Below, piece by piece: positions 8,032-17,171 of a DNA stretch of 64,000 bases; the stretch's first letter is position 1; each line of letters begins with the position of its first letter. The position numbers and the translations under genes are program-made. This DNA is from Streptomyces cellulosae (GTDB lineage Bacteria; Actinomycetota; Actinomycetes; Streptomycetales; Streptomycetaceae): assembly GCF_000721105.1 (NCBI RefSeq), contig NZ_JOEV01000021.1, forward strand, positions 1-64,000, read 5' to 3'. Below the pieces are notes generated by a model. It was given only the letters and a program-made list of their open reading frames with translations. It searched no databases and was not told the DNA's origin.

Positions 8032-8943
8032 TCAACCGCGCTTTGAAACGGCATCGCTTCCACGCTGCCACATTTCATGGTTCCCGCATTCCGCCGTGAT
8101 CTCGGCCGTCGCCTGAGCCGCGGTGAAGAAGTCGTCGACCAGGGGTGAGGTGCGCGATGCCGCCGCCGCGAGGCACACCTGGTCGGGCGCCAGATCCGGG
8201 ATGGGCACATAGGTGACGTCCGGATGTGAGTAGAACACGGACGCCGAACGGGCCAGGAACGAGATGCCCCGGCCGGCCGCGACATGCTCGAGTGTCTCGT
8301 CCACCCCGCGCACTCGGTACCCGGCGTTGGGGTGCGGGCGCCTGGTGGGCTGTGTGCTCGGGTCGGCGTGCCAGAGCAGCGGTTCGCCGGCCAGGTCGGC
8401 CTCGGTGACCTGCTCCTTGCCGGCCAGCCGGTGGCCGGTGGGCAGCACTGCCACCCGCGGTTCGGTGTACAGCGGGGTGACGCGCAGGCCGGTCTCGTCG
8501 ATGGGCAGCCGCACATAGCCGACGTCGATGCGGCCGTCGAGCAGCATCGGGGCCTGGTCGTCCCCTTCGATCCGCTGCACGTCCACGACCACGTTCGGGT
8601 GCCGGGTCTCGAACGCCCGCGCCGCCGGGATGACCGGGATGCCGGCCCGGAAACCGACCACCAGTCGGCGGCTGCCGCGGGCGGCCGCGGACACCCGGCG
8701 GCGGACCGCGTGCGCGGAGGCGAGCAGCGGACCGGCGTCGGCCAGCAGCTGTCGGCCCGCGTCGGTCAGTGCTACGCCGTGGCGATCCCTGGTGAACAGC
8801 GAGGCGCCGAGATCCTGCTCGAGCGCGCGGATCTGCCGGCTGAGCACCGGCTGCGCGATATGCAGCTCATCGGCGGCGCGGCCGAAGTGCAACTGGTCGG
8901 CCACGGCGGCGAAGTAACGCAATTTCCGCAGGTCCAAATCCAT
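8032..8943 (-). CDS. LysR-family transcriptional regulator
   Basis: A 303-residue LTTR. Residues 1-62 are the winged HTH (LRKLRYFAAVADQLHFGRAA, then QPVLSRQIRALEQDLG), and about 88-295 form the periplasmic-binding-like effector domain. It is divergent from the short-chain dehydrogenase gene with about 210 bp between them, the usual arrangement in which an LTTR controls its neighbour and itself. The inducer is unknown. Confidence 0.92.
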   Translation of the reverse strand: MDLDLRKLRYFAAVADQLHFGRAADELHIAQPVLSRQIRALEQDLGASLFTRDRHGVALTDAGRQLLADAGPLLASAHAVRRRVSAAARGSRRLVVGFRAGIPVIPAARAFETRHPNVVVDVQRIEGDDQAPMLLDGRIDVGYVRLPIDETGLRVTPLYTEPRVAVLPTGHRLAGKEQVTEADLAGEPLLWHADPSTQPTRRPHPNAGYRVRGVDETLEHVAAGRGISFLARSASVFYSHPDVTYVPIPDLAPDQVCLAAAASRTSPLVDDFFTAAQATAEITAECGNHEMWQRGSDAVSKRG

Positions 8944-9153
8944 GGCGTCTCCCAGTCCGGTGATGCCTTCAGGGTATCACCACGGCTAAAAGAAGTCTTG
9001 GACACCCACTCAGGACAATGGCAACCTGAATAGGTAACTGATGGGGCGCCGAATCGAATTCGGCAGAAGAATTCGACATCGGGACTTGATGGCAGAGCCC
9101 AGCCCCAGAATGAGCACACTGTTTCGGATATCCATCAATTCAACGGAGTGATC

Positions 9154-9888
9154 GTGGGAAAGCTCGATGGCAAGGTAGCGGTGATCACCGGCGGATCCAC
9201 CGGCATGGCACTGGCCGGCGCCAAACTGTTCGTCGAGGAAGGAGCGCACGTCTTCATCCAGGCCCGGCGGCAGGAGGCACTGGACGACGCCGTCAAGCTG
9301 ATCGGCCGCAACGTCACCGCCGTCCAGGGTGACGCGGCCGAACTGGACGACCTGGACCGCTTGTACGACACCGTCAAGCGGGAAAAGGGCTCGATCGACG
9401 TGCTGTGGGCCAGCGCCGGGACGGGTGAGCAGGCCAAGCTCGGCGAGATCACCGAAGAGCAGTTCCACCGCGCCTTCTCGCTCAACGCGCGCGGCACCCT
9501 GTTCACCGTGCAGAAGGCGCTGCCGCTGCTCAACGACGGTGCCTCGATCCTCATGACCGGATCGAACGCTTCGCTCAGGGGCTACCCGGGGTGGAGTGTG
9601 TATGCGGGAAGCAAGGCCGTGCAGCAGGCGTGGGCCCGTGTGTGGCTGAACGAGCTGAGGGACAGGCGGATCCGGGTGAACGTGCTGACCCCCGGCGCCA
9701 TCGTCACCGCCATGCAGGCGGAGGCGCTCGGCGAGGAGGGGCTGCGGCAGTTCGAGTCCCTGGTCCCGCGGGGCGAGATGGGCCGCCCCGAGGAGATCGC
9801 GACGGTCGCGCTGTTCCTCGCCTCGGACGACTCAAGCTATGTGAACGGGCTGGAACTGACCACCGACGGCGGCATGACGGTGATCTGA
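9154..9888 (+). CDS. Short-chain dehydrogenase/reductase (SDR)
   Basis: A 244-residue classical SDR. The N-terminal Rossmann motif is TGGSTGMA, so the last glycine of the usual TGxxxGxG is Ala. The catalytic pair is in YAGSK, Asn in ASAGTG is present, and the C-terminus has the usual YVNGLELTTDGG. Start GTG 9154 is preferred because GGAG lies 5 nt upstream; GTG 9148 overlaps that site. It is divergent from a LysR regulator and followed by an F420-reductase-like gene, which suggests a small redox unit. Substrate unknown. Confidence 0.9.
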   Translation: MGKLDGKVAVITGGSTGMALAGAKLFVEEGAHVFIQARRQEALDDAVKLIGRNVTAVQGDAAELDDLDRLYDTVKREKGSIDVLWASAGTGEQAKLGEITEEQFHRAFSLNARGTLFTVQKALPLLNDGASILMTGSNASLRGYPGWSVYAGSKAVQQAWARVWLNELRDRRIRVNVLTPGAIVTAMQAEALGEEGLRQFESLVPRGEMGRPEEIATVALFLASDDSSYVNGLELTTDGGMTVI

Positions 9889-10090
9889 ACACACACCGGT
9901 ACGACCTGTCGCCGGCCTGCCGACGCGTGATCGATGTGCCGGCCGGTATCACCGATGACCAACAGGCCGGCGCCACCCCGCCGGGAGAGGCACGGCAGTT
10001 TGCCCAGAAACGTCGCGGCCGACGCCCTGTGCCTGACCCGGCACGAACGAGACAGAGCGACACCTCGAGAACAGGAAGAGAGCACACCTC

Positions 10091-10714
10091 ATGAGCAGCA
10101 TCACCCTCATCGGTACGGGGAACATGGCCCGCACCATCGGCACGCTCGCGGTGGCGGGCGGCAACACCGTCGAGGTCATGGGACGCGATCAGTCCAAGGC
10201 CGATGACCTGGCCAAGGCTCTGGGCGGCGGCGCGACGACGGGCAAGTGGGGCGCCGTCCCAGCCGGGGACATCGTCATCACGGCCCTGTTGTACGACGGT
10301 GTCGTCCCGGTCGTCGCCGAGTACGGAGACGCCCTCGCGGGCAAGGTCATCGTCGACATCAGCAACCCCTTCAACGCCACGTTCGACGGACTGGCCCACA
10401 GCGAGGAGACCTCTGTCGCGCAGGAAGTCGCCAAGGTGGCCCCGGCCGGCGCCAGCGTGGTGAAGGCGTTCAACACCATCTTCCGCAATGTCCTGGAGAA
10501 GGGCCGGCCCGACGTCTTCATCGCCGGCGACAATGCGCAGGCCAAGGCGGGCGTGGCGGAATTCGTCGAAAGCCTCGGACTGCGCCCGCTGGACGTCGGC
10601 GGCCTGAAAATGGCGCACTGGCTGGAAGGAATGGGCGTGGTCACGGTGGGCCTCGCCGGCAACGGGGTTGGCCACTGGGACTTCGCCCTCGGCGTCAACG
10701 AATTCACCGGCTGA
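10091..10714 (+). CDS. NADPH-dependent F420 reductase-like protein
   Basis: A 207-residue protein with an N-terminal nucleotide-binding motif, ITLIGTGNMA (GxGxxA). VIVDISNPFN and KAFNTIF are typical of the F420-dependent NADP oxidoreductase (FNO-like) family, so it may move hydride between NADPH and F420 or a flavin. No signal peptide. It lies 200 bp downstream of the SDR gene on the same strand, and both may respond to the divergent LysR protein; that link is inferred from position. Confidence 0.82.
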   Translation: MSSITLIGTGNMARTIGTLAVAGGNTVEVMGRDQSKADDLAKALGGGATTGKWGAVPAGDIVITALLYDGVVPVVAEYGDALAGKVIVDISNPFNATFDGLAHSEETSVAQEVAKVAPAGASVVKAFNTIFRNVLEKGRPDVFIAGDNAQAKAGVAEFVESLGLRPLDVGGLKMAHWLEGMGVVTVGLAGNGVGHWDFALGVNEFTG

Positions 10715-11079
10715 GCCCCCGGCGCCGAGCAGTCGGCGAACAGGGCGGCGTGCGCCCTGGCAATGGTTGATGGATCACCGACTCGCAGTCGAGGCCCTCG
10801 TTCCGACCGTTGACCGACGCGGCGGCCGGCACCGGCCCGTCGAACCCGAGCCAGCCGACCCCGCTGCGGCCGACTTCGCCAGCCAGGTGATCGCGTGTAC
10901 CGGCCGGTTGTGACCACCGAGGAAACGACGGAATCGGCTGCCACGGACGCATCGACCCGCGTGGTGTGCGATCCGACTGGACAGTCTGTCTCTCAGTTGG
11001 TGTGTGTAGCTTGGCCCGGGATGCGGCCCTTGCCTGCGGCCTTCCAGAAGAGGAAGATCCCGCTGATCAAGGAGGCGTG
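10715..11079. other. Intergenic region with one doubtful small frame
   Basis: About 365 bp. A 61-codon GTG-initiated frame at 10895-11080 ends in KRKIPLIKEA, with its stop overlapping the next start as TGATG. It has no clear ribosome site at its own start. I see nothing else recognisable. Confidence 0.3.
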
Positions 11080-11394
11080 ATGGTGCGGTTCATGGACTGG
11101 TCCGTGGTCACGATGGGATGTGTGCTGGTCCTCGCAAGCCTGGGCAGCCGATGGTGGGAGCGCGTCAAGGCGCCCAAGGGGCAGGGCCTCGACCAGGGCA
11201 TGCGCTTCTTCTGGGCATGGCTCCCCCTTCTCACGGGCCTGGGGATGATCGCGGCCAAGGTGCCGGGCCTGTTGCGTGCGCCCTACACGGTCGTGGAGAT
11301 TGTTGATGCGCTCAACTTTGTGACGGCGGTCGTGGTGCTCGTCATCGCCGTCCGGTTGGGGCGTCGCGTCTTCCGGACGCGCACCATCACGTGA
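11080..11394 (+). CDS. Small membrane protein
   Basis: A 104-residue protein with three hydrophobic segments (about residues 7-22, 46-62 and 76-93) and a basic C-terminus (RLGRRVFRTRT). The start is ATG 11080 with GGAGG at 11071-11075. No family recognised. It appears monocistronic. Confidence 0.7.
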   Translation: MVRFMDWSVVTMGCVLVLASLGSRWWERVKAPKGQGLDQGMRFFWAWLPLLTGLGMIAAKVPGLLRAPYTVVEIVDALNFVTAVVVLVIAVRLGRRVFRTRTIT

Positions 11395-11566
11395 CGGCTA
11401 CGGCCGTGGTCCCCGCGCAGGGCCATCGGTAGCGGCCCGGCAGCCGCCCCGGTGGAGTGACCGGGTACAGGGCCGGGCGGGATCACGCCGAGGGCTGCCG
11501 CACCTGCCCCGGCTCCCCCCCCCGCACCCCGGGAACACCCGCTGCCCCACCCCACGTTGCCCCCAC

Positions 11567-12442
11567 ATGACGACCAACACGGCGCGGCCCGACGTACTCC
11601 GATACACCGCCTTCTCCAGTGACCCCGAAGGCGGGAACCCCGCCGGTGTCGTTCTGGACGCCAGTGCGCTGGACGACGCCGACATGCTGGCCATCGCTGC
11701 CGAGCTCGGATATTCAGAGTCGGCGTTTCTGACCGCGCCTCCGGAGGGACTCGGTGGCCGGGAGGGTCGGGCTTACACCATCCGTTTCTTCAGTCCCAAG
11801 GCCGAGGTGTCGTTCTGTGGGCACGCCACCGTGGCCACCGCTCTGGCGCTTGCCGAACGGACGGGACCAGGGGAGTTGGTGTTCGCGACGCAGGCCGGCA
11901 CCGTGCCGGTGGAGGTGGTCGAGGAGGGCGGGGTGCTGCGGGCCACGCTCACCAGCGTGGAGCCGCGCATCGAGGAGATCGCCGACGACGACCTCGCGGA
12001 GGCGCTCGGCGCGCTCGGCTGGCCGGCCGCCGATCTCGACCCCGCCTTTGCGCCCCGTATCGCTTTCGCGGGGGCCCGTCACCTCGTTCTCGCGGCGGCG
12101 ACGCGGGCCCGCCTCGCGGACCTCGCGTACGACTTCGCGCGCCTCGAAGCCCTCATGCACCGCCTGGCCCTGACCACTGTTCAGCTGGTGTGGCGGGAGT
12201 CGGCCACCGTCTTCCATGTCCGTGACCCGTTCCCCGTCGGCGGCGTAGTCGAGGACCCGGCGACCGGCGCCGCGGCCGCCGCGTTCGGGGCGTACGCCCG
12301 CGAGCTCGGCCTGGTTCCCGAGGACGCCGTCCTCACCCTGCACCAGGGCGAGGACCTGGGCCGCCCCGGCGAGCTCACGGTGACGCTGCGCACGGGTGAC
12401 CCGCGGGTCCGCGTCAGTGGCGCGGGGGCTCGTATCGGCTGA
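11567..12442 (+). CDS. PhzF-family isomerase/epimerase-like protein
   Basis: A 291-residue protein of the PhzF/diaminopimelate-epimerase-like fold. It shows GNPAG near the N-terminus, GYSESAFL with the conserved acid-base glutamate, SFCGHATVATA, and DPATGAAAAAFGAY in the second lobe. PhzF in phenazine synthesis isomerises DHHA, but no phenazine genes are present, so the substrate here is unknown. Preceded by a C-rich leader and not obviously in an operon. Confidence 0.9.
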   Translation: MTTNTARPDVLRYTAFSSDPEGGNPAGVVLDASALDDADMLAIAAELGYSESAFLTAPPEGLGGREGRAYTIRFFSPKAEVSFCGHATVATALALAERTGPGELVFATQAGTVPVEVVEEGGVLRATLTSVEPRIEEIADDDLAEALGALGWPAADLDPAFAPRIAFAGARHLVLAAATRARLADLAYDFARLEALMHRLALTTVQLVWRESATVFHVRDPFPVGGVVEDPATGAAAAAFGAYARELGLVPEDAVLTLHQGEDLGRPGELTVTLRTGDPRVRVSGAGARIG

Positions 12443-12458
12443 CGTGTCCGGCGGGTCC

Positions 12459-12689
12459 CTACGCCGGGGCCCCGGCGAGGCGGTGGAACGCCCGCGTGGT
12501 GTCGGGGTGCGCGAGCTCGTCCAGAAGGTGGCGCCAGTCGGGGTCGGCGGCGGCGGGGTGGGCCAGGTCCCAGGCCGTGAGCAGCGGGGTCAGGTTGCTC
12601 TCGGGCGGGGCCTTGGTCGGGGCCTCGCTCGGCACGGCCGTCGTGGTGTCCGTGATGGTGTCCGGCTTTGAGTGAGCGAGCTGCTTCAT
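12459..12689 (-). CDS. Small hypothetical protein
   Basis: A 76-residue protein with a polar Thr/Ala/Pro-rich N-terminal half and a helical C-terminal half ending in TRAFHRLAGAPA. Start ATG 12689 is supported by GGAAGGA about 8 nt upstream on the minus strand. It is convergent with the PhzF gene, only 16 bp away. No family recognised, but the ribosome site and position make it credible. Small Ala/Pro-rich proteins of this kind may be secreted-peptide or regulatory products; nothing here decides. Confidence 0.55.
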   Translation of the reverse strand: MKQLAHSKPDTITDTTTAVPSEAPTKAPPESNLTPLLTAWDLAHPAAADPDWRHLLDELAHPDTTRAFHRLAGAPA

Positions 12690-12875
12690 GGGAGATTCCT
12701 TCCGGACGGGGCTGCCCCAACCTTGGGGATCCGTTGGGCTCGAGGCACAACGATGCCGTCGTCCGGTTGCCGGAGCGATGGAGTGGGCCGCCGTATCGAG
12801 GGTGTAGGCAGCCGCACCCGGCGAGGGTGGTTTCTCCCCCCTCCCGCGGTGCAGGGCGCTCGGCCGCCGGTGCCG

Positions 12876-13124
12876 TCAGACCACCAGTGGCACCTCGTGG
12901 ATCTCGTCCGCCCTGTGGCCCGCGCGTTCGTGGACGCGTTGGAGCGCGTCGGCCGACGGGGCCTCGGAGAGGCAGTAGATCGTGCCGGAGTCCGGGTCCG
13001 CCCAGGAACGTTCGAAGTGCACGCCTTCTTCCTTCTCCATCGCGAGGTCGGCGTCGTGCGCCTGCCTCAGCTGGTCGGCGGTGATGCCCTTGAACCCGTG
13101 GTGGACGTCCATGAACTGCGCCAT
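12876..13124 (-). CDS. SCO4226-type nickel-binding protein (DUF4242)
   Basis: An 82-residue ferredoxin-like protein: MAQFMDVHHGFKGITADQL, then HFERSWADPDSGTIYCL and SADALQRVHERAGH. It matches my memory of S. coelicolor SCO4226, which was shown structurally to be a nickel-binding dimer. Start ATG 13124 follows AAGGAGGTG. Upstream DNA (13140-13310) is simple-sequence pyrimidine repeats and 9-bp GGGACTTCA repeats, so the open frame extending further upstream is not coding. Cytoplasmic; the physiological role is unclear. Confidence 0.85.
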   Translation of the reverse strand: MAQFMDVHHGFKGITADQLRQAHDADLAMEKEEGVHFERSWADPDSGTIYCLSEAPSADALQRVHERAGHRADEIHEVPLVV

Positions 13125-13139
13125 GGCCTCGCACCTCCT

Positions 13140-13298
13140 TGTACCTGTACCTGCCCCTGCCCCTGCTCCTGCCCCTGTCTCTCTCCCTGTCCCTCTCCCT
13201 CTTCCTTTCATGGTGCGCTCGTGCGCCGACCCCGGCGACCTCGGGGACTTCAGGGACTTCAGGGACTTCAGGAATATCGGGGACTTCAGGGACAGACG
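13140..13298. repeat. Simple-sequence repeats between SCO4226-like gene and phoU
   Basis: CTGCCCCTG/CTCTCCCT-type pyrimidine repeats fill 13140-13205. GGGACTTCA 9-mers repeat at about 13245-13300. No gene is seen here. Confidence 0.6.
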
Positions 13299-13299
13299 A

Positions 13300-13325
13300 A
13301 GGGCCCCGGCTCACACCGGGGCCCT
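13300..13325 (-). terminator. phoU terminator hairpin
   Basis: A perfect 10-bp G+C stem (13300-13309 with 13316-13325) with a 6-nt loop lies about 50 bp past the phoU stop. Confidence 0.7.
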
Positions 13326-13372
13326 CACCGTCGTACGAGACTCAACGGGGACGAACACCCGGCCCCGGGGGA

Positions 13373-14074
13373 TCAGACTCCCTCCACCCCCGGCGCCGCC
13401 TGGATGTCCGGCTGCACATCGCTCTGCAGGTCGTCCGCGTGCTCGCCCGTCACCAGGAACACCACGCGCTTGGCCACCGACACCGCGTGGTCGGCGAACC
13501 GCTCGTAGTAGCGGCCCAGCAGGGTCACGTCGACGGCCGTCTCGATGCCGTGCTTCCAGCGGTCGTCGATCAGGTGCTGGAAGAGGTGACGGTGCAGGAG
13601 GTCCATCTCGTCGTCGTCCTGCTCCAGCTGGAGCGCCAGGTCGACGTCCTTGGTGATGATCACCTCGGCCGCCTTCGCCATCAGGCGCTGCGCGAGCTGC
13701 CCCATCTCCAGGATCGTGGCGTGCAGGTCGTGCGGGACCGCGCGCTCCGGGAAGCGCAGCCGGGCCAGCTTGGCCACGTGCTGGGCCAGGTCGCCCGAGC
13801 GCTCCAGGTCCGCCGACATCCGCAGCGAGGTGACGACGATCCGGAGGTCCGTCGCCACCGGCTGCTGACGGGCCAGGAGGGCTATCGCGCGCGCCTCCAG
13901 GTCGTGCTGGAGCTCGTCGACCTTCTGGTCGGCCTCGATCACACTCTCGGCGAGCTTCAGGTCGGAGTCGAGGATCGCCGTCGTGGCACGCCCGATCGCC
14001 GACCCGACCAGCCGGGCCATCTCCACCAGACCGTCGCCGATCGAATCCAGTTCCTCGTGGTACGCGTCCCGCAT
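13373..14074 (-). CDS. phoU: Phosphate transport regulatory protein PhoU
   Basis: A 233-residue protein built of two PhoU helical repeats, with conserved SDLERSGDLAQHVAK in the first and RYYERFADHAVSVAKRVVF in the second (E/D-x-x-x-D-H metal-site motifs). PhoU links phosphate availability to PhoR activity and controls phosphate uptake. Start ATG 14074, with GAGAGGGA upstream. Divergent from phoR, with the PHO box between them, as in S. coelicolor. The C-terminal tail (about residues 213-233) is acidic and Pro-rich. Confidence 0.95.
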   Translation of the reverse strand: MRDAYHEELDSIGDGLVEMARLVGSAIGRATTAILDSDLKLAESVIEADQKVDELQHDLEARAIALLARQQPVATDLRIVVTSLRMSADLERSGDLAQHVAKLARLRFPERAVPHDLHATILEMGQLAQRLMAKAAEVIITKDVDLALQLEQDDDEMDLLHRHLFQHLIDDRWKHGIETAVDVTLLGRYYERFADHAVSVAKRVVFLVTGEHADDLQSDVQPDIQAAPGVEGV

Positions 14075-14204
14075 CAGGGGTTCCCTCTCGTACGTGATCT
14101 TCGGGGGGCGCCGGGGCCGGGGCCCGGCGCGACTGTCGCGTGCAAAACCGGTGCTCGCACCCCACGCTCCCACGTTCCGGCCTGTACGCGTCCGTTTCCG
14201 GCAT

Positions 14205-14237
14205 CCCAAATGAACCAATCCTGGCTCCAAGGTGAAC
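14205..14237 (-). promoter_or_regulatory. PHO box (PhoP binding site)
   Basis: On the minus strand the sequence reads GTTCACC-TTGG, AGCCAGG-ATTG, GTTCATT-TGGG: three 11-nt direct-repeat units, the first and third matching the consensus GTTCAYY. PhoP is known to bind such repeats in the phoU-phoRP intergenic region, so it probably controls both directions. Confidence 0.8.
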
Positions 14238-14310
14238 TCTGGGCGACGAGTGTTCGAGGTCGCACTCGGACGGCTGTGGCCAGCGGCTCCGCCATGCCTA
14301 ACCTGGGTGC

Positions 14311-15675
14311 ATGGACGTGAACGCGGCGGTCGCCGCAGCGGCAGCGATCGCCGGTGTGCTCACCGGTGTCATCGCCATGCTGGCGTTCCGCTGGAGCGAG
14401 CGGGAGCAGAAACGCCCCACCCGCACCTCCCTGCACACCGACCCGGTGCTTCCGCCGGGCGTGGACACCGTCCTGTCCGTGCTCCGCTCCTCCGCCGTCG
14501 TCCTCGACGAGGCCGACGCCGTCGTCAAGGCCAGCTCCGCCGCGTACGCCCTCGGGCTGGTCCGCGGCGGCCGGCTCTCCGTGGAGCCCATGCTCCAGAT
14601 GGCCCGGGACACCCGCCGGGACGGGGAGATACGGCAGGTCGAACTGGATCTGCCGAGGCGCGGGACCGGTCGGGGGGAAGCCCTCGCCGTCTCCGCACGG
14701 GTCGCCCCACTCGGCTCCCGGCTGGTCCTGCTCCTCGTCGAGGACCTCACGGAGGCCCGGCGCATCGAGGCGGTACGACGGGACTTCGTCGCGAACGTCA
14801 GCCATGAGCTGAAGACTCCCGTCGGCGCGCTCTCCCTCCTGTCCGAGGCGGTCATGGACGCCTCCGACGACCCGGAGGCGGTGGAACGCTTCGCCGGCCG
14901 GATGCAGATCGAGGCGACCCGGCTGACGAACCTGGTGCAGGAGCTCATCGACCTCTCGCGGGTGCAGAACGACGATCCCCTGGAGGACGCCGAACCGGTC
15001 CGCGTCGACGAACTGGTCGCCGAGGCCATCGACCGCTGCCGGCACCAGGCCGGCACCAAGCAGATCACCATGGCGGCGAGTGTGGGGGTGTCCGCGGGAA
15101 CCGATCAGGAGAGTGCCGCACGCCGCCCGGGTGACAGCGCCGACCTGCATGTCTGGGGCAACCGCGGCCAGCTCGCCGCCGCCCTCGGCAACCTCGTCGA
15201 GAACGCCGTCAACTACTCGCCCGCCCGCACCCGCGTCGGCATAGCCGCCCGACGGGTGAACGCGCCCGGCGGTGACATGATCGAGGTCGCCGTCACCGAC
15301 CAGGGCATCGGAATCACCGACAAGGACAAGGAGCGCATCTTCGAGCGCTTCTACCGCGTCGACCCGGCCCGCTCCCGGGCCACCGGCGGCACCGGCCTCG
15401 GCCTCGCCATCGTCAAGCACGTGGCCGCCTCGCACGGCGGGGAGGTCACCGTGTGGAGCGCCGAGGGGCAGGGCTCCACCTTCACCCTGCGGCTGCCGGA
15501 GGCGGGTGCCGCCCGCGACCGCGCGCACCAGCATCCCGACCTCGACGGTGCCGACGGTGTCGACGGCACTGACCGTCCCGGCGGCCTCGACGAAGCGGCC
15601 GGCCGGTCCAGCTCCCCCTCGTCCCGCCACTCATCCTCTTACGAACCGCTCCCCGCCCCGGAGGTCCTTCCGTGA
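14311..15675 (+). CDS. phoR: Phosphate sensor histidine kinase PhoR
   Basis: A 454-residue kinase. One TM segment lies near residues 8-26, then a PAS-like region, the HisKA domain (FVANVSHELKTPVGAL, phospho-acceptor H165) and an HATPase domain with LVENAVNY (N box), DQGIGI (G1) and GTGLGLAIVKHVAASHGG (G2). A low-complexity Asp/Ser/His-rich tail follows about residue 405. Its stop overlaps the phoP start (GTGA). It phosphorylates PhoP when phosphate is scarce. Only one TM and no periplasmic domain are seen, which fits sensing through the Pst/PhoU system. Confidence 0.95.
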   Translation: MDVNAAVAAAAAIAGVLTGVIAMLAFRWSEREQKRPTRTSLHTDPVLPPGVDTVLSVLRSSAVVLDEADAVVKASSAAYALGLVRGGRLSVEPMLQMARDTRRDGEIRQVELDLPRRGTGRGEALAVSARVAPLGSRLVLLLVEDLTEARRIEAVRRDFVANVSHELKTPVGALSLLSEAVMDASDDPEAVERFAGRMQIEATRLTNLVQELIDLSRVQNDDPLEDAEPVRVDELVAEAIDRCRHQAGTKQITMAASVGVSAGTDQESAARRPGDSADLHVWGNRGQLAAALGNLVENAVNYSPARTRVGIAARRVNAPGGDMIEVAVTDQGIGITDKDKERIFERFYRVDPARSRATGGTGLGLAIVKHVAASHGGEVTVWSAEGQGSTFTLRLPEAGAARDRAHQHPDLDGADGVDGTDRPGGLDEAAGRSSSPSSRHSSSYEPLPAPEVLP

Positions 15676-16352
15676 CCCGTGTGCTCGTCGTCGAGGACGA
15701 GGAGTCCTTCTCCGACGCCCTGTCGTACATGCTCCGCAAAGAGGGCTTCGAGGTCGCGGTCGCGACCACCGGGCCCGACGGACTCGACGAGTTCGAGCGC
15801 AACGGCGCCGACCTCGTCCTCCTCGACCTGATGCTGCCCGGCCTGCCGGGCACCGAGGTGTGCCGTCAGCTGCGCGGCCGCTCCAACGTCCCCGTCATCA
15901 TGGTGACCGCCAAGGACAGCGAGATCGACAAGGTCGTCGGCCTGGAAATAGGTGCCGACGACTACGTCACCAAGCCGTTCTCCTCCCGTGAGCTGGTCGC
16001 CCGCATCCGCGCCGTCCTGCGCCGCCGCGGCGAGCCGGAGGAGGTCACCCCGGCCGCCCTGGAGGCGGGCCCGGTCCGGATGGACGTCGACCGCCATGTG
16101 GTCACGGTCTCCGGCTCCAAAGTGGATCTTCCGCTGAAGGAGTTCGACCTCCTGGAGATGCTGCTGCGCAACGCCGGCCGGGTCCTGACCCGTATGCAGC
16201 TCATCGACCGGGTCTGGGGCGCCGACTACGTCGGCGACACCAAGACCCTCGACGTCCACGTCAAGCGCCTGCGCGCCAAGATCGAGCCGGACCCGGGTGC
16301 CCCGCGCTACCTGGTGACGGTCCGCGGCCTCGGCTACAAGTTCGAGCCGTAG
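15672..16352 (+). CDS. phoP: Phosphate response regulator PhoP
   Basis: A 226-residue OmpR/PhoB-type regulator. The receiver domain (1-115) has the acidic pair in VVEDEE, phospho-acceptor D52 in LLDLML, and the VTKPFS lysine. The winged-helix domain (about 130-226) ends in YLVTVRGLGYKFEP. Start GTG 15672 overlaps the phoR stop by 4 nt, so translation is coupled. In Streptomyces, PhoP binds PHO boxes and also represses antibiotic production and nitrogen genes. Confidence 0.96.
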   Translation: MTRVLVVEDEESFSDALSYMLRKEGFEVAVATTGPDGLDEFERNGADLVLLDLMLPGLPGTEVCRQLRGRSNVPVIMVTAKDSEIDKVVGLEIGADDYVTKPFSSRELVARIRAVLRRRGEPEEVTPAALEAGPVRMDVDRHVVTVSGSKVDLPLKEFDLLEMLLRNAGRVLTRMQLIDRVWGADYVGDTKTLDVHVKRLRAKIEPDPGAPRYLVTVRGLGYKFEP

Positions 16353-16378
16353 ACCGACCCGTCACCTCGCGCACGGCG

Positions 16379-16427
16379 TACGGCGGAAGGGCGGGACCTC
16401 TCGATGAGGTCCCGCCCTTCCGCCGTA
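16379..16427. terminator. Bidirectional terminator, perfect 22-bp stem
   Basis: 16379-16400 pairs perfectly with 16406-16427 around the loop TCGAT. It lies between convergent phoP and the lipoprotein gene and can stop both. Confidence 0.9.
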
Positions 16428-16493
16428 TCTGCATCTGCTGTGTCTGCCGTACGGCCACTCGGTGGCGGTACGACGCGGTGGCGGTACGACCGC

Positions 16494-17171
16494 TCAGTGA
16501 CCCGCCGCCGGCGACTGCGTGACGCTCGCGGAGGAGGCGTCGGTCGGGGTGGCCGAGCCGGCGGGGGAGTTGGACGGGTTGGGGGATCCCGACGTGCTCT
16601 CGCCCGCGCCCGGCTCCTGGCTGGTGCTCGGCTTCCCCGTGCCGCCCGGGGTCGACGGGACCGCGGTGGGGCCCCACTCGGTGAAGTAGTGGTCGGCCGG
16701 GACGACGAAGGCGCTCAGGCTCACCTCACCGGTCTTGCTGAAGGTGAAGGTGACCTTCTGGGCGTTGCCGTCCCGGACGGACTGGCCGAGGTCCTTCAGC
16801 GCGGCGGAGGCGTTGCCCTTGCCGCCGAGGACGACGGAGCCGCCGGCCGGGACGGTCAGCTTGCCCTTGCCCTTCGCGGGCGTGATCTTGGCGGTGCCGC
16901 CGCCGGCGACGCTGACGGAGTCGAGCGTCTGGGGCTTGTCGCCGTTGTTGAACATGGTGCCGGAGATCACCGCCGGGCCCTTCACCTTCAGGTTGGGCTG
17001 GGTGATGACCACGATGTTCTGCAGCGTGATGGGGCCCACACTCGTGGCGGCGTTGTCCGGCTTGATCTCCAGGGTCTGGGCGTTGTTGCCGGCGCCGCAC
17101 GCGGCGAGCGAGGCGATCGAGAACGCGATGGCGGCGGCGGCGAGGGCACCGCGTCGAAGGCTGCTGCTCAC
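16494..17171 (-). CDS. Secreted lipoprotein (DUF461-like, SCO4231-type)
   Basis: A 225-residue lipoprotein. The signal peptide ends in SLAAC with lipobox Cys25, and the mature beta-rich domain (about 30-165) recalls the DUF461/PCu(A)C-like fold. I do not see the Met/His copper ligands, so copper binding is doubtful. The tail (165-225) is a Ser/Thr/Pro/Gly-rich linker, probably cell-wall spanning. Start ATG 17171. Function unknown. Confidence 0.8.
   Translation of the reverse strand: MSSSLRRGALAAAAIAFSIASLAACGAGNNAQTLEIKPDNAATSVGPITLQNIVVITQPNLKVKGPAVISGTMFNNGDKPQTLDSVSVAGGGTAKITPAKGKGKLTVPAGGSVVLGGKGNASAALKDLGQSVRDGNAQKVTFTFSKTGEVSLSAFVVPADHYFTEWGPTAVPSTPGGTGKPSTSQEPGAGESTSGSPNPSNSPAGSATPTDASSASVTQSPAAGH

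Noticed and set aside
11567..12442. Phenazine biosynthesis gene phzF
   Set aside because: Only the fold family matches; no other phenazine gene lies nearby, so a specific pathway role is not supported.
13140..13210. N-terminal extension of the SCO4226-like protein
   Set aside because: The extension is encoded by a simple-sequence repeat and lies upstream of a strong AAGGAGG before ATG 13124.
12181..13314. Long minus-strand frame of 377 codons across the PhzF 3' end, small gene and nickel-protein gene
   Set aside because: Translation is Arg/Pro/Gly-rich low complexity without family motifs and overlaps genes with good ribosome sites; a G+C artefact.
14074..15630. 518-codon minus-strand frame opposite phoR
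   Set aside because: Antisense shadow of phoR; phoR has clear kinase motifs and codon bias in its own frame.
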